Part shown: piece by piece, positions 52,647 to 61,226 of the stretch | How positions within the stretch are numbered: position 1 is the stretch's first letter | Layout: the number at the start of each line of letters is the position of its first letter | Source of the DNA: Metabacillus lacus | GTDB taxonomy: Bacteria; Bacillota; Bacilli; Bacillales; Bacillaceae | Assembly (NCBI RefSeq): GCF_009674805.1 | Contig: NZ_WKKI01000011.1 | Location: forward strand, 1 to 64,000 | Direction: 5' to 3' | DNA length: 64,000 nucleotides | Notes under the pieces: model-generated | What the model was told of the DNA's origin: nothing | The model's database searches: none | What the model saw: only the letters and a program-made list of their open reading frames with translations | Made by a program: the position numbers and the translations under genes

Positions 52647-52686
52647 TTCAGTCCTCCTCTCACAAATTTTTGCAATATGCAGGGAT

Positions 52687-52720
52687 TATACCACAATGTG
52701 TAAAATTAAGAGGTGGTATA
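52687..52720. promoter_or_regulatory. inverted repeat upstream of the MFS gene (operator candidate)
   Basis: TATACCAC (52687-52694) and GTGGTATA (52713-52720) are perfect 8-bp arms separated by 18 nt. The element lies 41-74 nt before the MFS start codon, where an operator or hairpin could act. Confidence 0.55.
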
Positions 52721-52738
52721 TTGCAACATTACAAAATA

Positions 52739-52819
52739 ATACCTTGCATTATTAAGTATAATATCTTATAGTAAAGCCATGTTATTTTTTTACAACAATA
52801 CCTTGCATTATAGAGTATA
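52739..52819. promoter_or_regulatory. two repeated ATAC...GTAT sites ahead of padR (operator candidates)
   Basis: ATACCTTGCATTATTAAGTA (52739) and ATACCTTGCATTATAGAGTA (52798) are near-identical direct copies 59 nt apart. Each is an ATAC/GTAT dyad with an extra TA. PadR-family repressors bind spaced dyads and usually autoregulate, so these are likely binding sites. Site 2 overlaps the probable -10 region of padR. Confidence 0.6.
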
Positions 52820-52850
52820 TAAGATTCATTTCTAAAAGGGAGGTTTTAAG

Positions 52851-53192
52851 ATGGAAATAAATAAAGAGGTATTAAAAGGGCATATTGATACGTTAATACT
52901 TTCCCTGTTACATAAAAGAGCCATGTATGGATATGAGTTAGCGAAATTAGTTAGAGAGAAAAGTGAAAATCAATTTGAGTTAAAGGAAGGTACACTTTAT
53001 CTCTCCTTAAAGAGACTGGAGAAAAATAAATGGATCTCCTCTTACTGGGGTGACGAACAAGGACCAGGTGGAAGACGGAAATATTACAATCTGACACCAT
53101 TGGGTGAAGAAGGTTATGAAGAAAAACGAAAAGAATGGGAATTCGTAAAAAAAATAATGGATTCATTTCTTGAAAGGGGAGAGAAACAATGA
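52851..53192 (+). CDS. PadR-family transcriptional regulator
   Basis: 113 residues with the PadR winged helix: HIDTLILSLLHKRAMYGYEL, FELKEGTLYLSLKRLEKNKW and GPGGRRKYYNLTPLGEEGY. It acts as a homodimeric repressor, often responding to small hydrophobic molecules. SD GGAGG. Its stop overlaps the next start (ATGA), so the operon begins here. Confidence 0.95.
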   Translation: MEINKEVLKGHIDTLILSLLHKRAMYGYELAKLVREKSENQFELKEGTLYLSLKRLEKNKWISSYWGDEQGPGGRRKYYNLTPLGEEGYEEKRKEWEFVKKIMDSFLERGEKQ

Positions 53193-53908
53193 AACAAATT
53201 GAAGAATATGTAAACAAAGTCTATCAAAACGTCAAAGGCAATAATAAAGAAGTCCAAGAATTAAAGTTAGAAATGAAGAACCACTTACTTGAAGCCGTTC
53301 ACGAATTGAAATTAGAGGGGAAATCTGAAGAGGAAGCAATCGCAATCGCAATCGAACGTTTTGGTAAAGAAAATGAATTACGGTCTATTATCAGCCAATT
53401 ATTTCAAACGCAAAAAACATTCGGCAAAAAACTCCTTTTTACAGGTTTAGGTATTCTTCTCATTTCAACAATCATTTTTGGATTTACTATAAAAATTGGT
53501 GACGATCATGTTAGTGAACAATCAATCATTGCTTATGAAATAGCTGACATAGTTTCAAACAGTGCAGAAATAGCAAACTCTAAAGAAAAAGAAATTGAAG
53601 CTCTTGTACAAGATACGAATTATATTGCTAAAGTAAGTGCTTATAAAGCAAACAATTTGAATCGAGCAAATAATTCCGAACCTGTATATGAATATGAAAG
53701 AGAAATTAGTTTTCCTTCAACCTTTTTCTTAAACAATTACTCTTATGGTACTGGAGAGAGCTTCGTAAAACTTGAAGTAGTGGAGTACCGTACTTTTGCC
53801 ATCATTTTTTTATTTGTAGGTTTTGCTAGCTTTGGATTGTTATTTATTATCTGGACAATTATTAATGCTTACCATAAAAGAAAAAGAAAGATAAATATTA
53901 TCTTTTAA
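53189..53908 (+). CDS. HAAS-domain (permease prefix) membrane protein
   Basis: 239 residues. The N-terminal HAAS/DUF1700-type helical domain (EEYVNKVYQNVKGNNKEVQE, then EEEAIAIAIERFGK) is followed by TM1 (about 80-100), an extracytoplasmic loop and TM2 (about 205-228). HAAS proteins pair with PadR regulators and are thought to pass membrane signals to them. Translation is coupled to padR. Confidence 0.87.
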   Translation: MKQIEEYVNKVYQNVKGNNKEVQELKLEMKNHLLEAVHELKLEGKSEEEAIAIAIERFGKENELRSIISQLFQTQKTFGKKLLFTGLGILLISTIIFGFTIKIGDDHVSEQSIIAYEIADIVSNSAEIANSKEKEIEALVQDTNYIAKVSAYKANNLNRANNSEPVYEYEREISFPSTFFLNNYSYGTGESFVKLEVVEYRTFAIIFLFVGFASFGLLFIIWTIINAYHKRKRKINIIF

Positions 53909-53934
53909 CAAGATTATTAAGGAGAGGAAATGAG

Positions 53935-54723
53935 ATGAAACAGTTATTAAGCGTTGAGTGGAAGAAAGCATTGACATTAAACAGAATTCTGATGTGTTTA
54001 GCAATTATATTTATTCCAACAACTGTGCAATTTCTCTATGTGAAAACTGGGTATCAATTTTATCGTCCTGTCGAAGTGCATACAGAAATGATAGGAGGTA
54101 TCATTGCTCTTCTATTTCCAATTCTGTTCATTATTATCTATTCAAATAGTTATGCAAGTGAAATAAAAGATAACTTCATCACGTATATGAAGTCTCGAAC
54201 AAAGTTGTCAAACTATCTATTAGCCAAAGGAATTGTCAATGCGGTATTAACATTTGCGGTGGCTTTTTCCATGGTCTTTGTATCATTTGTACTCATTGTA
54301 TATATTGAACCGTTATTAAATATCGTCGTTTATGAGACAAGAGATATTAGACACGTATCGGTTGGTACGTTTGAGATTTTTCTATCGTACGGTACCTTAA
54401 CGTATGGTCTTGTTTATTCTTTTTGGGTGGCAGTAAATGCGGTCCTTTATAGTACAGCTTCATATGTTCTAACAATCATAATTAAAAATAATTTTCTAGC
54501 TCTTTCATTGCCTTTCCTATGGTACTTTGTTGTAAATTATGCAATCGCCATTTTGGGCTTTCCTCAATTTTCAATGTCCAGCACAGCATTCCCATTTAAC
54601 ATTACACAACAACCTATTTGGACGATATTTGTTCCCTTTACTACTAATATAATGATTCTATTCTCATTAATCTTTTATGTAAAAACCCATTTTCAAGAAA
54701 AGGTTTTTGAACATGCTAGTTAA
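53935..54723 (+). CDS. ABC-2 type permease
   Basis: 262 residues with six predicted TM helices (FLYVKTGYQFYRPVEVHTEM lies between TM1 and TM2; IGGIIALLFPILFIIIYSNS). It is the likely membrane partner of the ATPase at 56,231. AAGGAGAGG precedes the ATG. Confidence 0.85.
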   Translation: MKQLLSVEWKKALTLNRILMCLAIIFIPTTVQFLYVKTGYQFYRPVEVHTEMIGGIIALLFPILFIIIYSNSYASEIKDNFITYMKSRTKLSNYLLAKGIVNAVLTFAVAFSMVFVSFVLIVYIEPLLNIVVYETRDIRHVSVGTFEIFLSYGTLTYGLVYSFWVAVNAVLYSTASYVLTIIIKNNFLALSLPFLWYFVVNYAIAILGFPQFSMSSTAFPFNITQQPIWTIFVPFTTNIMILFSLIFYVKTHFQEKVFEHAS

Positions 54724-56215
54724 TTGGAAAAAACCACTTTCGGTGTATTGGTTGATCTTTGTGCCTATCATTTCTCTTTATATTTTTAGCGAACGGAACT
54801 CCATCTTGCTTAAAGCAGAAACCGAAGATGCTACCCTGAATTTTTGGGATGTTATCTTAGTGAGTGTAAATGACCTATATTTGATTGTTTATCTTATGTT
54901 TCCTATTTTCTTATTAAAAACAGGACATCAATTGGCAAACTCGTTTGAATATACACAATTAGTACGATGGGGTTCTTATAAAAGATGGATCATTCAAAAT
55001 TTGAAGGTTTTTTCTCTATTTAATGTTTGCCTGTTACTTCTCTGGAACTTATGCAGTTTAGTAGTATCTTTCGGACTACCTTTCACTTTGCAATGGAGTG
55101 AATTTGGGCAGCTAAATTTAGACGGAAATGAAATTCTTTATACTTTAAGTAGCAATTTTTCACAACCATTATATGCCTTGATATTGCAGTTTCTATTATT
55201 CTTCTTGGCAATGCATACAATTCAACTTGTTTTATCCATCTTATATGTCTTAACGAAAAGTAAACGTGCTATTTACACTTGTCTATCTTTTTTGTATGTA
55301 ATGTCCATTTTGTCTTTTAAAGTTATCCCAGTAACTTATAAATGGCTCCTACTGCCTAACTATTTAAGTTTATTTCATGGAGTAGAAAGTTTCAGTAGCA
55401 CTTGGGCTTCATTTTTAGTGTTAATCCTCCTGCTTGGAATAGCCTTAATCAGCTTACAATTTATCGGGAGAGATTTTCGGCTTTTGAAAGAAAATTTTAT
55501 TGAAGTAGCTCCTATAGGTATATTTATCGGACTAATTCTCCTGGGTATCGTATTCCAGGCTATGAAATATTCAGATGCTAATCTCACGGCAATGGATTTA
55601 TGGCTGCTTGCATTTTTTGGAACTACTCATGAGGCGTTTCAAATTCTTTCTCTCAGTTTTTATGTAATCGTATTCATTGGATTTGTTTACTTTGTGCAGC
55701 TCTTCCTGCAAAAACAACTTATGGAGTTGAGCCATTACTCCATCATTCGCTATGAATCTTTAGTCAAATGGTTCTGGGGATGGTTTTCTGCTATTCTCCG
55801 AAATACCATAGTATTTCTGCTTTTACTTACTGTTTCTACTTTAATTATTTCGGTTGGTTTTGGCTTTTCACTTTCTTTGAATTCACGCTTACTTCCAGAT
55901 GTTTCTGCGTTTATATTTAGTTATCAGTTTTTTATAAATGGATTTTTGCAAATTACGTTTTATGTATTACTGATTGTTCTAATTTCATGGATAACAAAAG
56001 ATGTGTTAAAAAGTTTTGTCACCCTGCTAATATTCATTGTGTTTATGTTTCCAGGAATCAATTTTGATTACCTGATACCAATCGGCTTAAACAGTATGGG
56101 GCAATTATTCATAAATCCAACCCCCTATACACATTCAATTGTTTTAGTGATATCTGTTCTTGCTGAACTAACAATTCTAGTCTATTTATTAAGACGAAAA
56201 GATTTTATTCTATGA
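54713..56215 (+). CDS. large multi-spanning ABC-type permease
   Basis: 500 residues with about twelve hydrophobic segments, probably a duplicated ABC-2-like permease (two groups of six). The ATG at 54713 (MLVNWKKPLSVYWLIF) overlaps the previous gene by 11 nt. Substrate unknown; it is unusual in size compared with its 262-residue neighbour. Confidence 0.8.
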   Translation: MLVNWKKPLSVYWLIFVPIISLYIFSERNSILLKAETEDATLNFWDVILVSVNDLYLIVYLMFPIFLLKTGHQLANSFEYTQLVRWGSYKRWIIQNLKVFSLFNVCLLLLWNLCSLVVSFGLPFTLQWSEFGQLNLDGNEILYTLSSNFSQPLYALILQFLLFFLAMHTIQLVLSILYVLTKSKRAIYTCLSFLYVMSILSFKVIPVTYKWLLLPNYLSLFHGVESFSSTWASFLVLILLLGIALISLQFIGRDFRLLKENFIEVAPIGIFIGLILLGIVFQAMKYSDANLTAMDLWLLAFFGTTHEAFQILSLSFYVIVFIGFVYFVQLFLQKQLMELSHYSIIRYESLVKWFWGWFSAILRNTIVFLLLLTVSTLIISVGFGFSLSLNSRLLPDVSAFIFSYQFFINGFLQITFYVLLIVLISWITKDVLKSFVTLLIFIVFMFPGINFDYLIPIGLNSMGQLFINPTPYTHSIVLVISVLAELTILVYLLRRKDFIL

Positions 56216-56230
56216 AAAGGAAGTGGTTTT

Positions 56231-56869
56231 ATGTCTCTAATTGAATTGAAACAAGTAAGTAAATCGTATAAAGGGTTGGTTCTTTTTGAAAATACGAACC
56301 TTTCAGTCGAAGAGGGAAAAATTTATGGACTAATTGGTCCTAATGGTTCAGGAAAATCGGTTTTATTTAAAATGATGTGCGGCTTTATATTTCCTGACCA
56401 GGGAAGCGTAACCGTCAGAGGGGAAGAACTCGGAAAGAAAAATCGGTTCCCGCAAAATTTTGGTGTAATCATTGATCGTCCAGGCTATTTAGGAAATAAA
56501 ACTGGATTTGAGAACTTAAAATATTTAGCGATGATTCAAGATAAGATTTCGGACGAACAGATAAAAGAAACCATGATGAAGGTTGGGCTGCAACCAACAG
56601 CCAAACAAAAAGTGAAGAACTATTCTCTTGGCATGAAACAAAAATTAGCTCTCGCCCAAGCTATTATGGAAGATCAAGAAGTTCTTTTATTAGATGAACC
56701 GTTTAATGCTCTTGATATTGACAGTGTTGAAAATATACGGGAGCTATTACTATCCTTGAAAAAAGAAGGAAAGACAATTGTTCTAACCAGTCATAACCAA
56801 GAGGACATCGATATTCTGAGTGACCATATTTTTAGAGTAAGGAATTACGCTTTAGAACAGTTAAAGTAA
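56231..56869 (+). CDS. ABC transporter ATP-binding protein
   Basis: 212 residues: Walker A GLIGPNGSGKSVLFK, signature NYSLGMKQKLALAQAI (LSGGQ replaced by YSLGM, as in many ABC-2 exporters), Walker B EVLLLDEPFNALD and H-loop VLTSHNQEDI. It energises the permeases upstream; together they form a four-gene ABC/HAAS system under PadR. Confidence 0.93.
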   Translation: MSLIELKQVSKSYKGLVLFENTNLSVEEGKIYGLIGPNGSGKSVLFKMMCGFIFPDQGSVTVRGEELGKKNRFPQNFGVIIDRPGYLGNKTGFENLKYLAMIQDKISDEQIKETMMKVGLQPTAKQKVKNYSLGMKQKLALAQAIMEDQEVLLLDEPFNALDIDSVENIRELLLSLKKEGKTIVLTSHNQEDIDILSDHIFRVRNYALEQLK

Positions 56870-56890
56870 GTAGATTATTAGTTTTTCTTA

Positions 56891-56916
56891 AAACATGGCA
56901 TTTGCCATGCTTTTTT
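56891..56916 (+). terminator. terminator after the PadR-ABC operon
   Basis: CATGGCA/TGCCATG with a 2-nt junction (effective loop 4) and six T. Confidence 0.9.
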
Positions 56917-57408
56917 AATTCCTACTTAAATACATCTTTTCACACATAATAATCTTTATCCCTACTCTTCCTCCTTATGCTCATGCACTTTATTCACCTC
57001 TTAGAAAAGAAACAAGTTGTCCCTCTTCTTCCCCACTTTTTCTCAAACTTGTACCAACTTTTCATGGTCTTTGACATGAGAAACTTTGTCCAAACATCCT
57101 GTATTTCTCCTGCTTTTTTCTCCCATTTTTCTCCTGCCTCTCTGGTTTTCCTCCTACTTTTTCTCCTGCTTTTCTTTTCCATTTATCTCATGCTCTTTCC
57201 TGCCTTAAACCTTGATTTATCAGGCTTTTGTTCAAGCATTTTTATTCATTCTGGCTGGCACGTTTCAACACTCCTTCTCCCGCTTTTCTTCATGTAAAAA
57301 AGACCGAGGGGCTACCAGGCTATCACCTAATTTTCCTCCAGTCTTGACCAATCTTCTTTATTAAAGAACATGGTTTAAACCCAAAAGTTTTTTAGTTATA
57401 ATCTATCA
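56917..57408. other. purine/pyrimidine-skewed, apparently non-coding stretch
   Basis: The plus strand is strikingly pyrimidine-rich (CTTTTTCTCC, TTTTCTCCTGC repeated) between about 56960 and 57300. The minus strand reads as AGGAGAAAAA-like runs. Frames exist on both strands (plus 56977-57297, minus 56994-57182), but their products are low-complexity and lack a convincing ribosome binding site. I see no gene. Confidence 0.55.
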
Positions 57409-58662
57409 CTATTTTTCATTTTCATTTTCTTTTTTATTGTCTTCATATACTTTATTGTATGTCTTTTTAACATTATCCATTGAGTTCCCGTCAATAAAGT
57501 ATGCAATAGCTGCTTCGCATAAAGCATAAGTACCTGCTGATGCTATAGCCCCCGAAATCACATTTCCCGCAACAGGTATAATCTTGAGTAACTGTCTTGC
57601 TACCTGTCTTAGTATAAAACCAGCGGCCACATTTAACCCTAAAGCTCCCAAAAATTCAACAACGCCTTTTTTATCAATCTTCTTACCACCAATTAAAGCG
57701 ATAGAAGTAACCATTGCCATTTGCAATCCAGTTACTATGGGTAAATCAGCAAGAGGAATTGGACTCGCACCGATCGCACCTGTTACACCTGCCACACTTT
57801 TACCTATTCTTCTTGCTATTTTTTTCTGAACAGATTTAACCTTAGACAATTTTGCAAGTATCATTTGAGCCTCATTTGGCAACTGCTCAATAAGATAATC
57901 TAATAAAGAATCAACATTCCATCTTATGTCATATACTATTTGATTATCTTCAAATTCAACATAACAAGAAATAGGTATTACTGTAACAGGATTTGAAACC
58001 GCATCACGTAACTTTACAGATAAGACTTCCATTGCATCAATTATATTCTTTTGTTTTACTGGATGGTCAAACGGTGGTTTATCTGACGATTTCGGACTCA
58101 GTTCATCTACTTGTGTCACTACCCCAATAATTGGCACATCATAATCATGTTCTATTTGGATTGTCTTTTTCAATTCTATAAGTTGAGCCATATCCTCATC
58201 TATTCTTGAACTGACTTCCTTGGCTTTACTTAAAAACAAAATTGCATCGGGGCATTTTTCCTTTATTGATGCTTGTACCTCTTCAATGGCAGAAACCTCT
58301 GAAATATCCTCTTCTGGTTTATCAGCTTCTCCTAAGCCTCTTGTATCAAGTATTTCAAGATCACCTGAGTCAGATTGGTAAGTGTGCCATTTGCCCATAC
58401 CGGTTCTTGCTTTTACATCACCAATTTCCGCTCTCATTTCACTAAAAATAGCATTAATCAAACTGGACTTTCCTGCACCTCTTCTTCCTACTATAGCAAT
58501 TCGTGCAGGTCTGGCATCTAAAGTAAACGCTTTTAATGTTTCAAGTTCTTCTCTCATATTCTTTTTTATTTTTTCAGGTAACTTCGATTCTATTAAAGCA
58601 TCATAAATTGATTTTAATAAATCCTCTATTTGTTCATAGTTAAATTCCTCATTGCTGCTCAT
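57409..58662 (-). CDS. GTPase of the septin/dynamin/Era-like class with C-terminal membrane-associated region
   Basis: 417 residues. N-terminal helices (about 1-50) are followed by a GTPase domain (about 55-260) with G1 GRRGAGKSSLINAIF, G3 DTRGLGE and G4 TQVDEL. The C-terminal region (about 285-385) has glycine- and alanine-rich hydrophobic helices (GVTGAIGASPIPLADLPIVT, AIALIGG-like), reminiscent of DUF697. Roles could include membrane stress or phage defence, but no partner gene reveals which. The ATG is at 58662, with a weak AGT/GGGG ribosome binding site upstream. Confidence 0.8.
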   Translation of the reverse strand: MSSNEEFNYEQIEDLLKSIYDALIESKLPEKIKKNMREELETLKAFTLDARPARIAIVGRRGAGKSSLINAIFSEMRAEIGDVKARTGMGKWHTYQSDSGDLEILDTRGLGEADKPEEDISEVSAIEEVQASIKEKCPDAILFLSKAKEVSSRIDEDMAQLIELKKTIQIEHDYDVPIIGVVTQVDELSPKSSDKPPFDHPVKQKNIIDAMEVLSVKLRDAVSNPVTVIPISCYVEFEDNQIVYDIRWNVDSLLDYLIEQLPNEAQMILAKLSKVKSVQKKIARRIGKSVAGVTGAIGASPIPLADLPIVTGLQMAMVTSIALIGGKKIDKKGVVEFLGALGLNVAAGFILRQVARQLLKIIPVAGNVISGAIASAGTYALCEAAIAYFIDGNSMDNVKKTYNKVYEDNKKENENEK

Positions 58663-58827
58663 ATACTATCCCCCAAAACATATATTACATATGTCTTATT
58701 ATAGCAAAACCAACCCGATATTAGAAGATTTTGTAAATTCACACTATATAACTTGCTTAGCATCTACTTTCTCACAATTATTTCTTCTTTTCCCTGTTTC
58801 TCTCCTTTTCACCCTTTCTTTTTCAAG

Positions 58828-58877
58828 CAAAAAAGACTGAAGATCATCTGAATCAGATCAGGAAACCTTCAGTCTTG
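58828..58877 (-). terminator. terminator at the end of the sigma-factor/ABC operon
   Basis: On the minus strand AAGACTGAAG (58876-58867) pairs with CTTCAGTCTT (58842-58833), then TTTT. The loop contains a nested GATC palindrome. Confidence 0.85.
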
Positions 58878-59126
58878 AATGTTATATTTATTTAAATCGT
58901 ATTTTTGTTTAAGAAACTGTAATTTTTGTTTGAGACAACCTGTTAAATGAGAATAAAGTTGTTTAATTTTGAAGCTGCAAATACGCATTACACCGTCCAC
59001 AAGTGTAAACGGTGTAAAAATAATGTTGTTTAATTCTTTAATTTTACCTATCTTAACCATTGAAAAAGAAACAATAAAGTTGTTTAAAATGAGTGGAAAT
59101 TGTAAATCTTGATTTAAAACCGAAGA
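58878..59126. other. AT-rich 3' region of the sigma/ABC operon with short repeats
   Basis: AATAAAGTTGTTTAA occurs at 58952 and 59073, with a related AATGTTGTTTAA at 59022. Between them lies a perfect inverted repeat TTACACCG (58988-58995)/CGGTGTAA (59010-59017). A 63-codon frame on the minus strand (58869-59060) has no good start signal and I do not call it. Confidence 0.5.
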
Positions 59127-59864
59127 TTAATTATACGGATTATTATTTCTCTTTAATATTACCAATATTTTCTCAATTTCATCTGCCCCCCCATAAAAAC
59201 ACAATTTTCCTTCTTCTATATATAATACGCTGACATTGTCGGATTGCTCAATTTCCTCAAGTAAATGTGTGCTAATTATAATGACACTATGAAAAGAGAG
59301 CCTTTGTATGATCCGTTTAAAAAATGACTTTTCTTTAGAGTCTAAGCCTTCAAATGGTTCATCCAGAATACAAATTCGTGGCTGGTTAATAAGTGCCTGA
59401 ATCAAACCTACTTTTTGTCGTTGCCCTCCCGAAAGGGTTCGGAGCTTTCTTCTCTTAAGTTCAAATAAATTAGTGTCCTTTAACCATTTATCTAATAAAG
59501 GTTTAACAAGCGTGTGAGGAATCCCTTTATGAAAGGCCATATACTTTAAGTATCTTTCAATTGTCATTTCCGCATGGCCAGTAAAGTGCTGTGGCATGAA
59601 ACCGATCATTTCTCTTATATCCTCATCGTTTAGCTCTTTAAGAGACACTCCTAATCTTTTTTCATATATTAAATTTGTATAGAATATCTCACCTTTATTT
59701 GGATGTACAGCTGTAGCAATAAGTTTTAAAATTGAGCTTTTTCCTGCCCCATTTTTTCCGACCATATAGGTGATTCCTGTTGAAAACGAACATGTAATAT
59801 TGTTTATGAGTTTGGTATTACCCTCCATGTATTCCACATTATTCAACGAAATCCTCAGGCTCAT
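59127..59864 (-). CDS. ABC transporter ATP-binding protein
   Basis: 245 residues: Walker A VGKNGAGKSSILKLIA, Q-loop GFMPQHFTGHAEMT, signature LRTLSGGQRQKVGLIQAL, Walker B CILDEPFEGLD and H-loop IISTHLLEEI. It is the last gene of the operon, and its start overlaps the preceding gene by four bases (ATGA). It most likely powers the two ABC-2 permeases upstream. Confidence 0.93.
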   Translation of the reverse strand: MSLRISLNNVEYMEGNTKLINNITCSFSTGITYMVGKNGAGKSSILKLIATAVHPNKGEIFYTNLIYEKRLGVSLKELNDEDIREMIGFMPQHFTGHAEMTIERYLKYMAFHKGIPHTLVKPLLDKWLKDTNLFELKRRKLRTLSGGQRQKVGLIQALINQPRICILDEPFEGLDSKEKSFFKRIIQRLSFHSVIIISTHLLEEIEQSDNVSVLYIEEGKLCFYGGADEIEKILVILKRNNNPYN

Positions 59865-60664
59865 TCCATATCCCTCAACAGACGATTCCTCAGTAGGACG
59901 CTACTTAACATAAGACAAGAAAATCCTATGATGACACTATTCAATAAAAAGAAATAATCATTTTCAGGTAACTGAAACATAGATGCTGATTTAAGTTGCT
60001 TGTCAAATAAAGTTTGACTAAACCATACGATTAGTGCAAAGGTAGATCCTATCTTTTGTCCAAACCAAAATGTACTTACAAAACCAACTACTCCAAAGAA
60101 AAAAATAGGAGTAAAAGAACTTAATAAATACAAGATTGAATTCGCTCTTCCTAATATTAAAAAGCTTAACGGTAATGTGATTGCTAATTGTAAACCCATG
60201 ACAATCATAAAACGCGTAAACATTTGCTGTATTAAAGAATAATAACTTAACTTTTCAATGATTTCATTTCCTTCATTTCCAGAGCGAAAGGAGTAACTAA
60301 TTACAGCAATTATAATAAGCGTGATCCACTTGATCCATGTCATATATCCAATTATTTCATTAACCGAATTATGACTGATTGTAATTGTCAATACGAGCAT
60401 AACTATTCCTGTCAGCAGCCAACTAGCTGTACCGTGAAAATTCCATTGGGATAAAAATAAATTCAATATTTTTGAAAACATAGATTGAGCAGATTGATTG
60501 GCTTCCAGCTCTGCACGTAAATCTACAGGCTTTATCTCCTCAACCTCTTTTATTTTTTCAATCAAACTAAAAGTTTGTTCTCTCGTTGGCTCTGGGGATG
60601 TAAAACGGTCAAAACGTTTTTTCCACTGATCTTCCATACGTGACAATTCTTGATCTTCACCCAT
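59861..60664 (-). CDS. membrane protein, candidate anti-sigma factor
   Basis: 267 residues: a cytoplasmic N-terminus of about 90 residues rich in charged amino acids (DQWKKRFDRFTSPEPTREQT), then about six TM helices. It overlaps the sigma factor gene by 8 nt, the usual place for an anti-sigma factor. No zinc-finger (ZAS) motif is visible. The role as anti-sigma is inferred from position and topology only. Confidence 0.65.
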   Translation of the reverse strand: MGEDQELSRMEDQWKKRFDRFTSPEPTREQTFSLIEKIKEVEEIKPVDLRAELEANQSAQSMFSKILNLFLSQWNFHGTASWLLTGIVMLVLTITISHNSVNEIIGYMTWIKWITLIIIAVISYSFRSGNEGNEIIEKLSYYSLIQQMFTRFMIVMGLQLAITLPLSFLILGRANSILYLLSSFTPIFFFGVVGFVSTFWFGQKIGSTFALIVWFSQTLFDKQLKSASMFQLPENDYFFLLNSVIIGFSCLMLSSVLLRNRLLRDME

Positions 60665-61208
60665 TTACACCCACCCCTTTTCTATCATCTTCTTTTAAAA
60701 TTTTCTCAAGATGCTTTAAACCACGCGCAATCCGAGTTTTTACCGTGTTGATTGAAATATCCAATGTCAAAGCAATCTCTGCATATTGCAAATCCTGATA
60801 AAATCTCAAATAAAGAACAGTACGATATTCAATTGATAATTGATTTAAGGAGTCTACCATCCATTGGCGTTCAAGTTGCCGATCGATTATATGGTGAATC
60901 TGCCCCTTTGTTTCTAAATTCAAATCGGTAAATTGTTCCTGACGAGTTGAAGCCTTTTTCCAGTGATCTTTGCAAAGATTCGTCGCTATTTTGTATATCC
61001 ATGGTTTGAACTGATCAGGGATGTGTCCTCTTTTTCCTTGTCGATAGATTTTAATAAATGTCTCCTGAACAATGTCTTCTGCCAATTTTTCATCTAAGAG
61101 TAATCGGTACACATAACCATACAGAGGTTTATGATAGCGGAAAACAAGTGTATCCAGAGCCGAGTCATTACCGACTGACAGCCGTCTCATATAATCCTCG
61201 TCTTGCAT
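60657..61208 (-). CDS. ECF-type RNA polymerase sigma factor
   Basis: 183 residues with region 2 (VFRYHKPLYGYVYRLLLDEK, AEDIVQETFIKIYRQG, FKPWIYKIATNLCKDHWKK) and region 4 (EYRTVLYLRFYQDLQYAEIA, LTLDISINTVKTRIARGL). It resembles the SigW/SigY/YlaC group of Bacillus cell-envelope factors. It sits between permease genes, so it probably controls this operon. Confidence 0.93.
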   Translation of the reverse strand: MQDEDYMRRLSVGNDSALDTLVFRYHKPLYGYVYRLLLDEKLAEDIVQETFIKIYRQGKRGHIPDQFKPWIYKIATNLCKDHWKKASTRQEQFTDLNLETKGQIHHIIDRQLERQWMVDSLNQLSIEYRTVLYLRFYQDLQYAEIALTLDISINTVKTRIARGLKHLEKILKEDDRKGVGVNG

Positions 61209-61226
61209 TCCTGTCCCTCCGTTTTT

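Noticed and set aside
56977-57297. 106-codon hydrophobic frame on the plus strand
   Set aside because: It lies in a pyrimidine-skewed tract which automatically encodes Leu, Phe, Ser and Pro; no SD.
58869-59060. 63-codon frame on the minus strand
   Set aside because: It overlaps a terminator and a dyad, has no clear SD and no recognisable domain.
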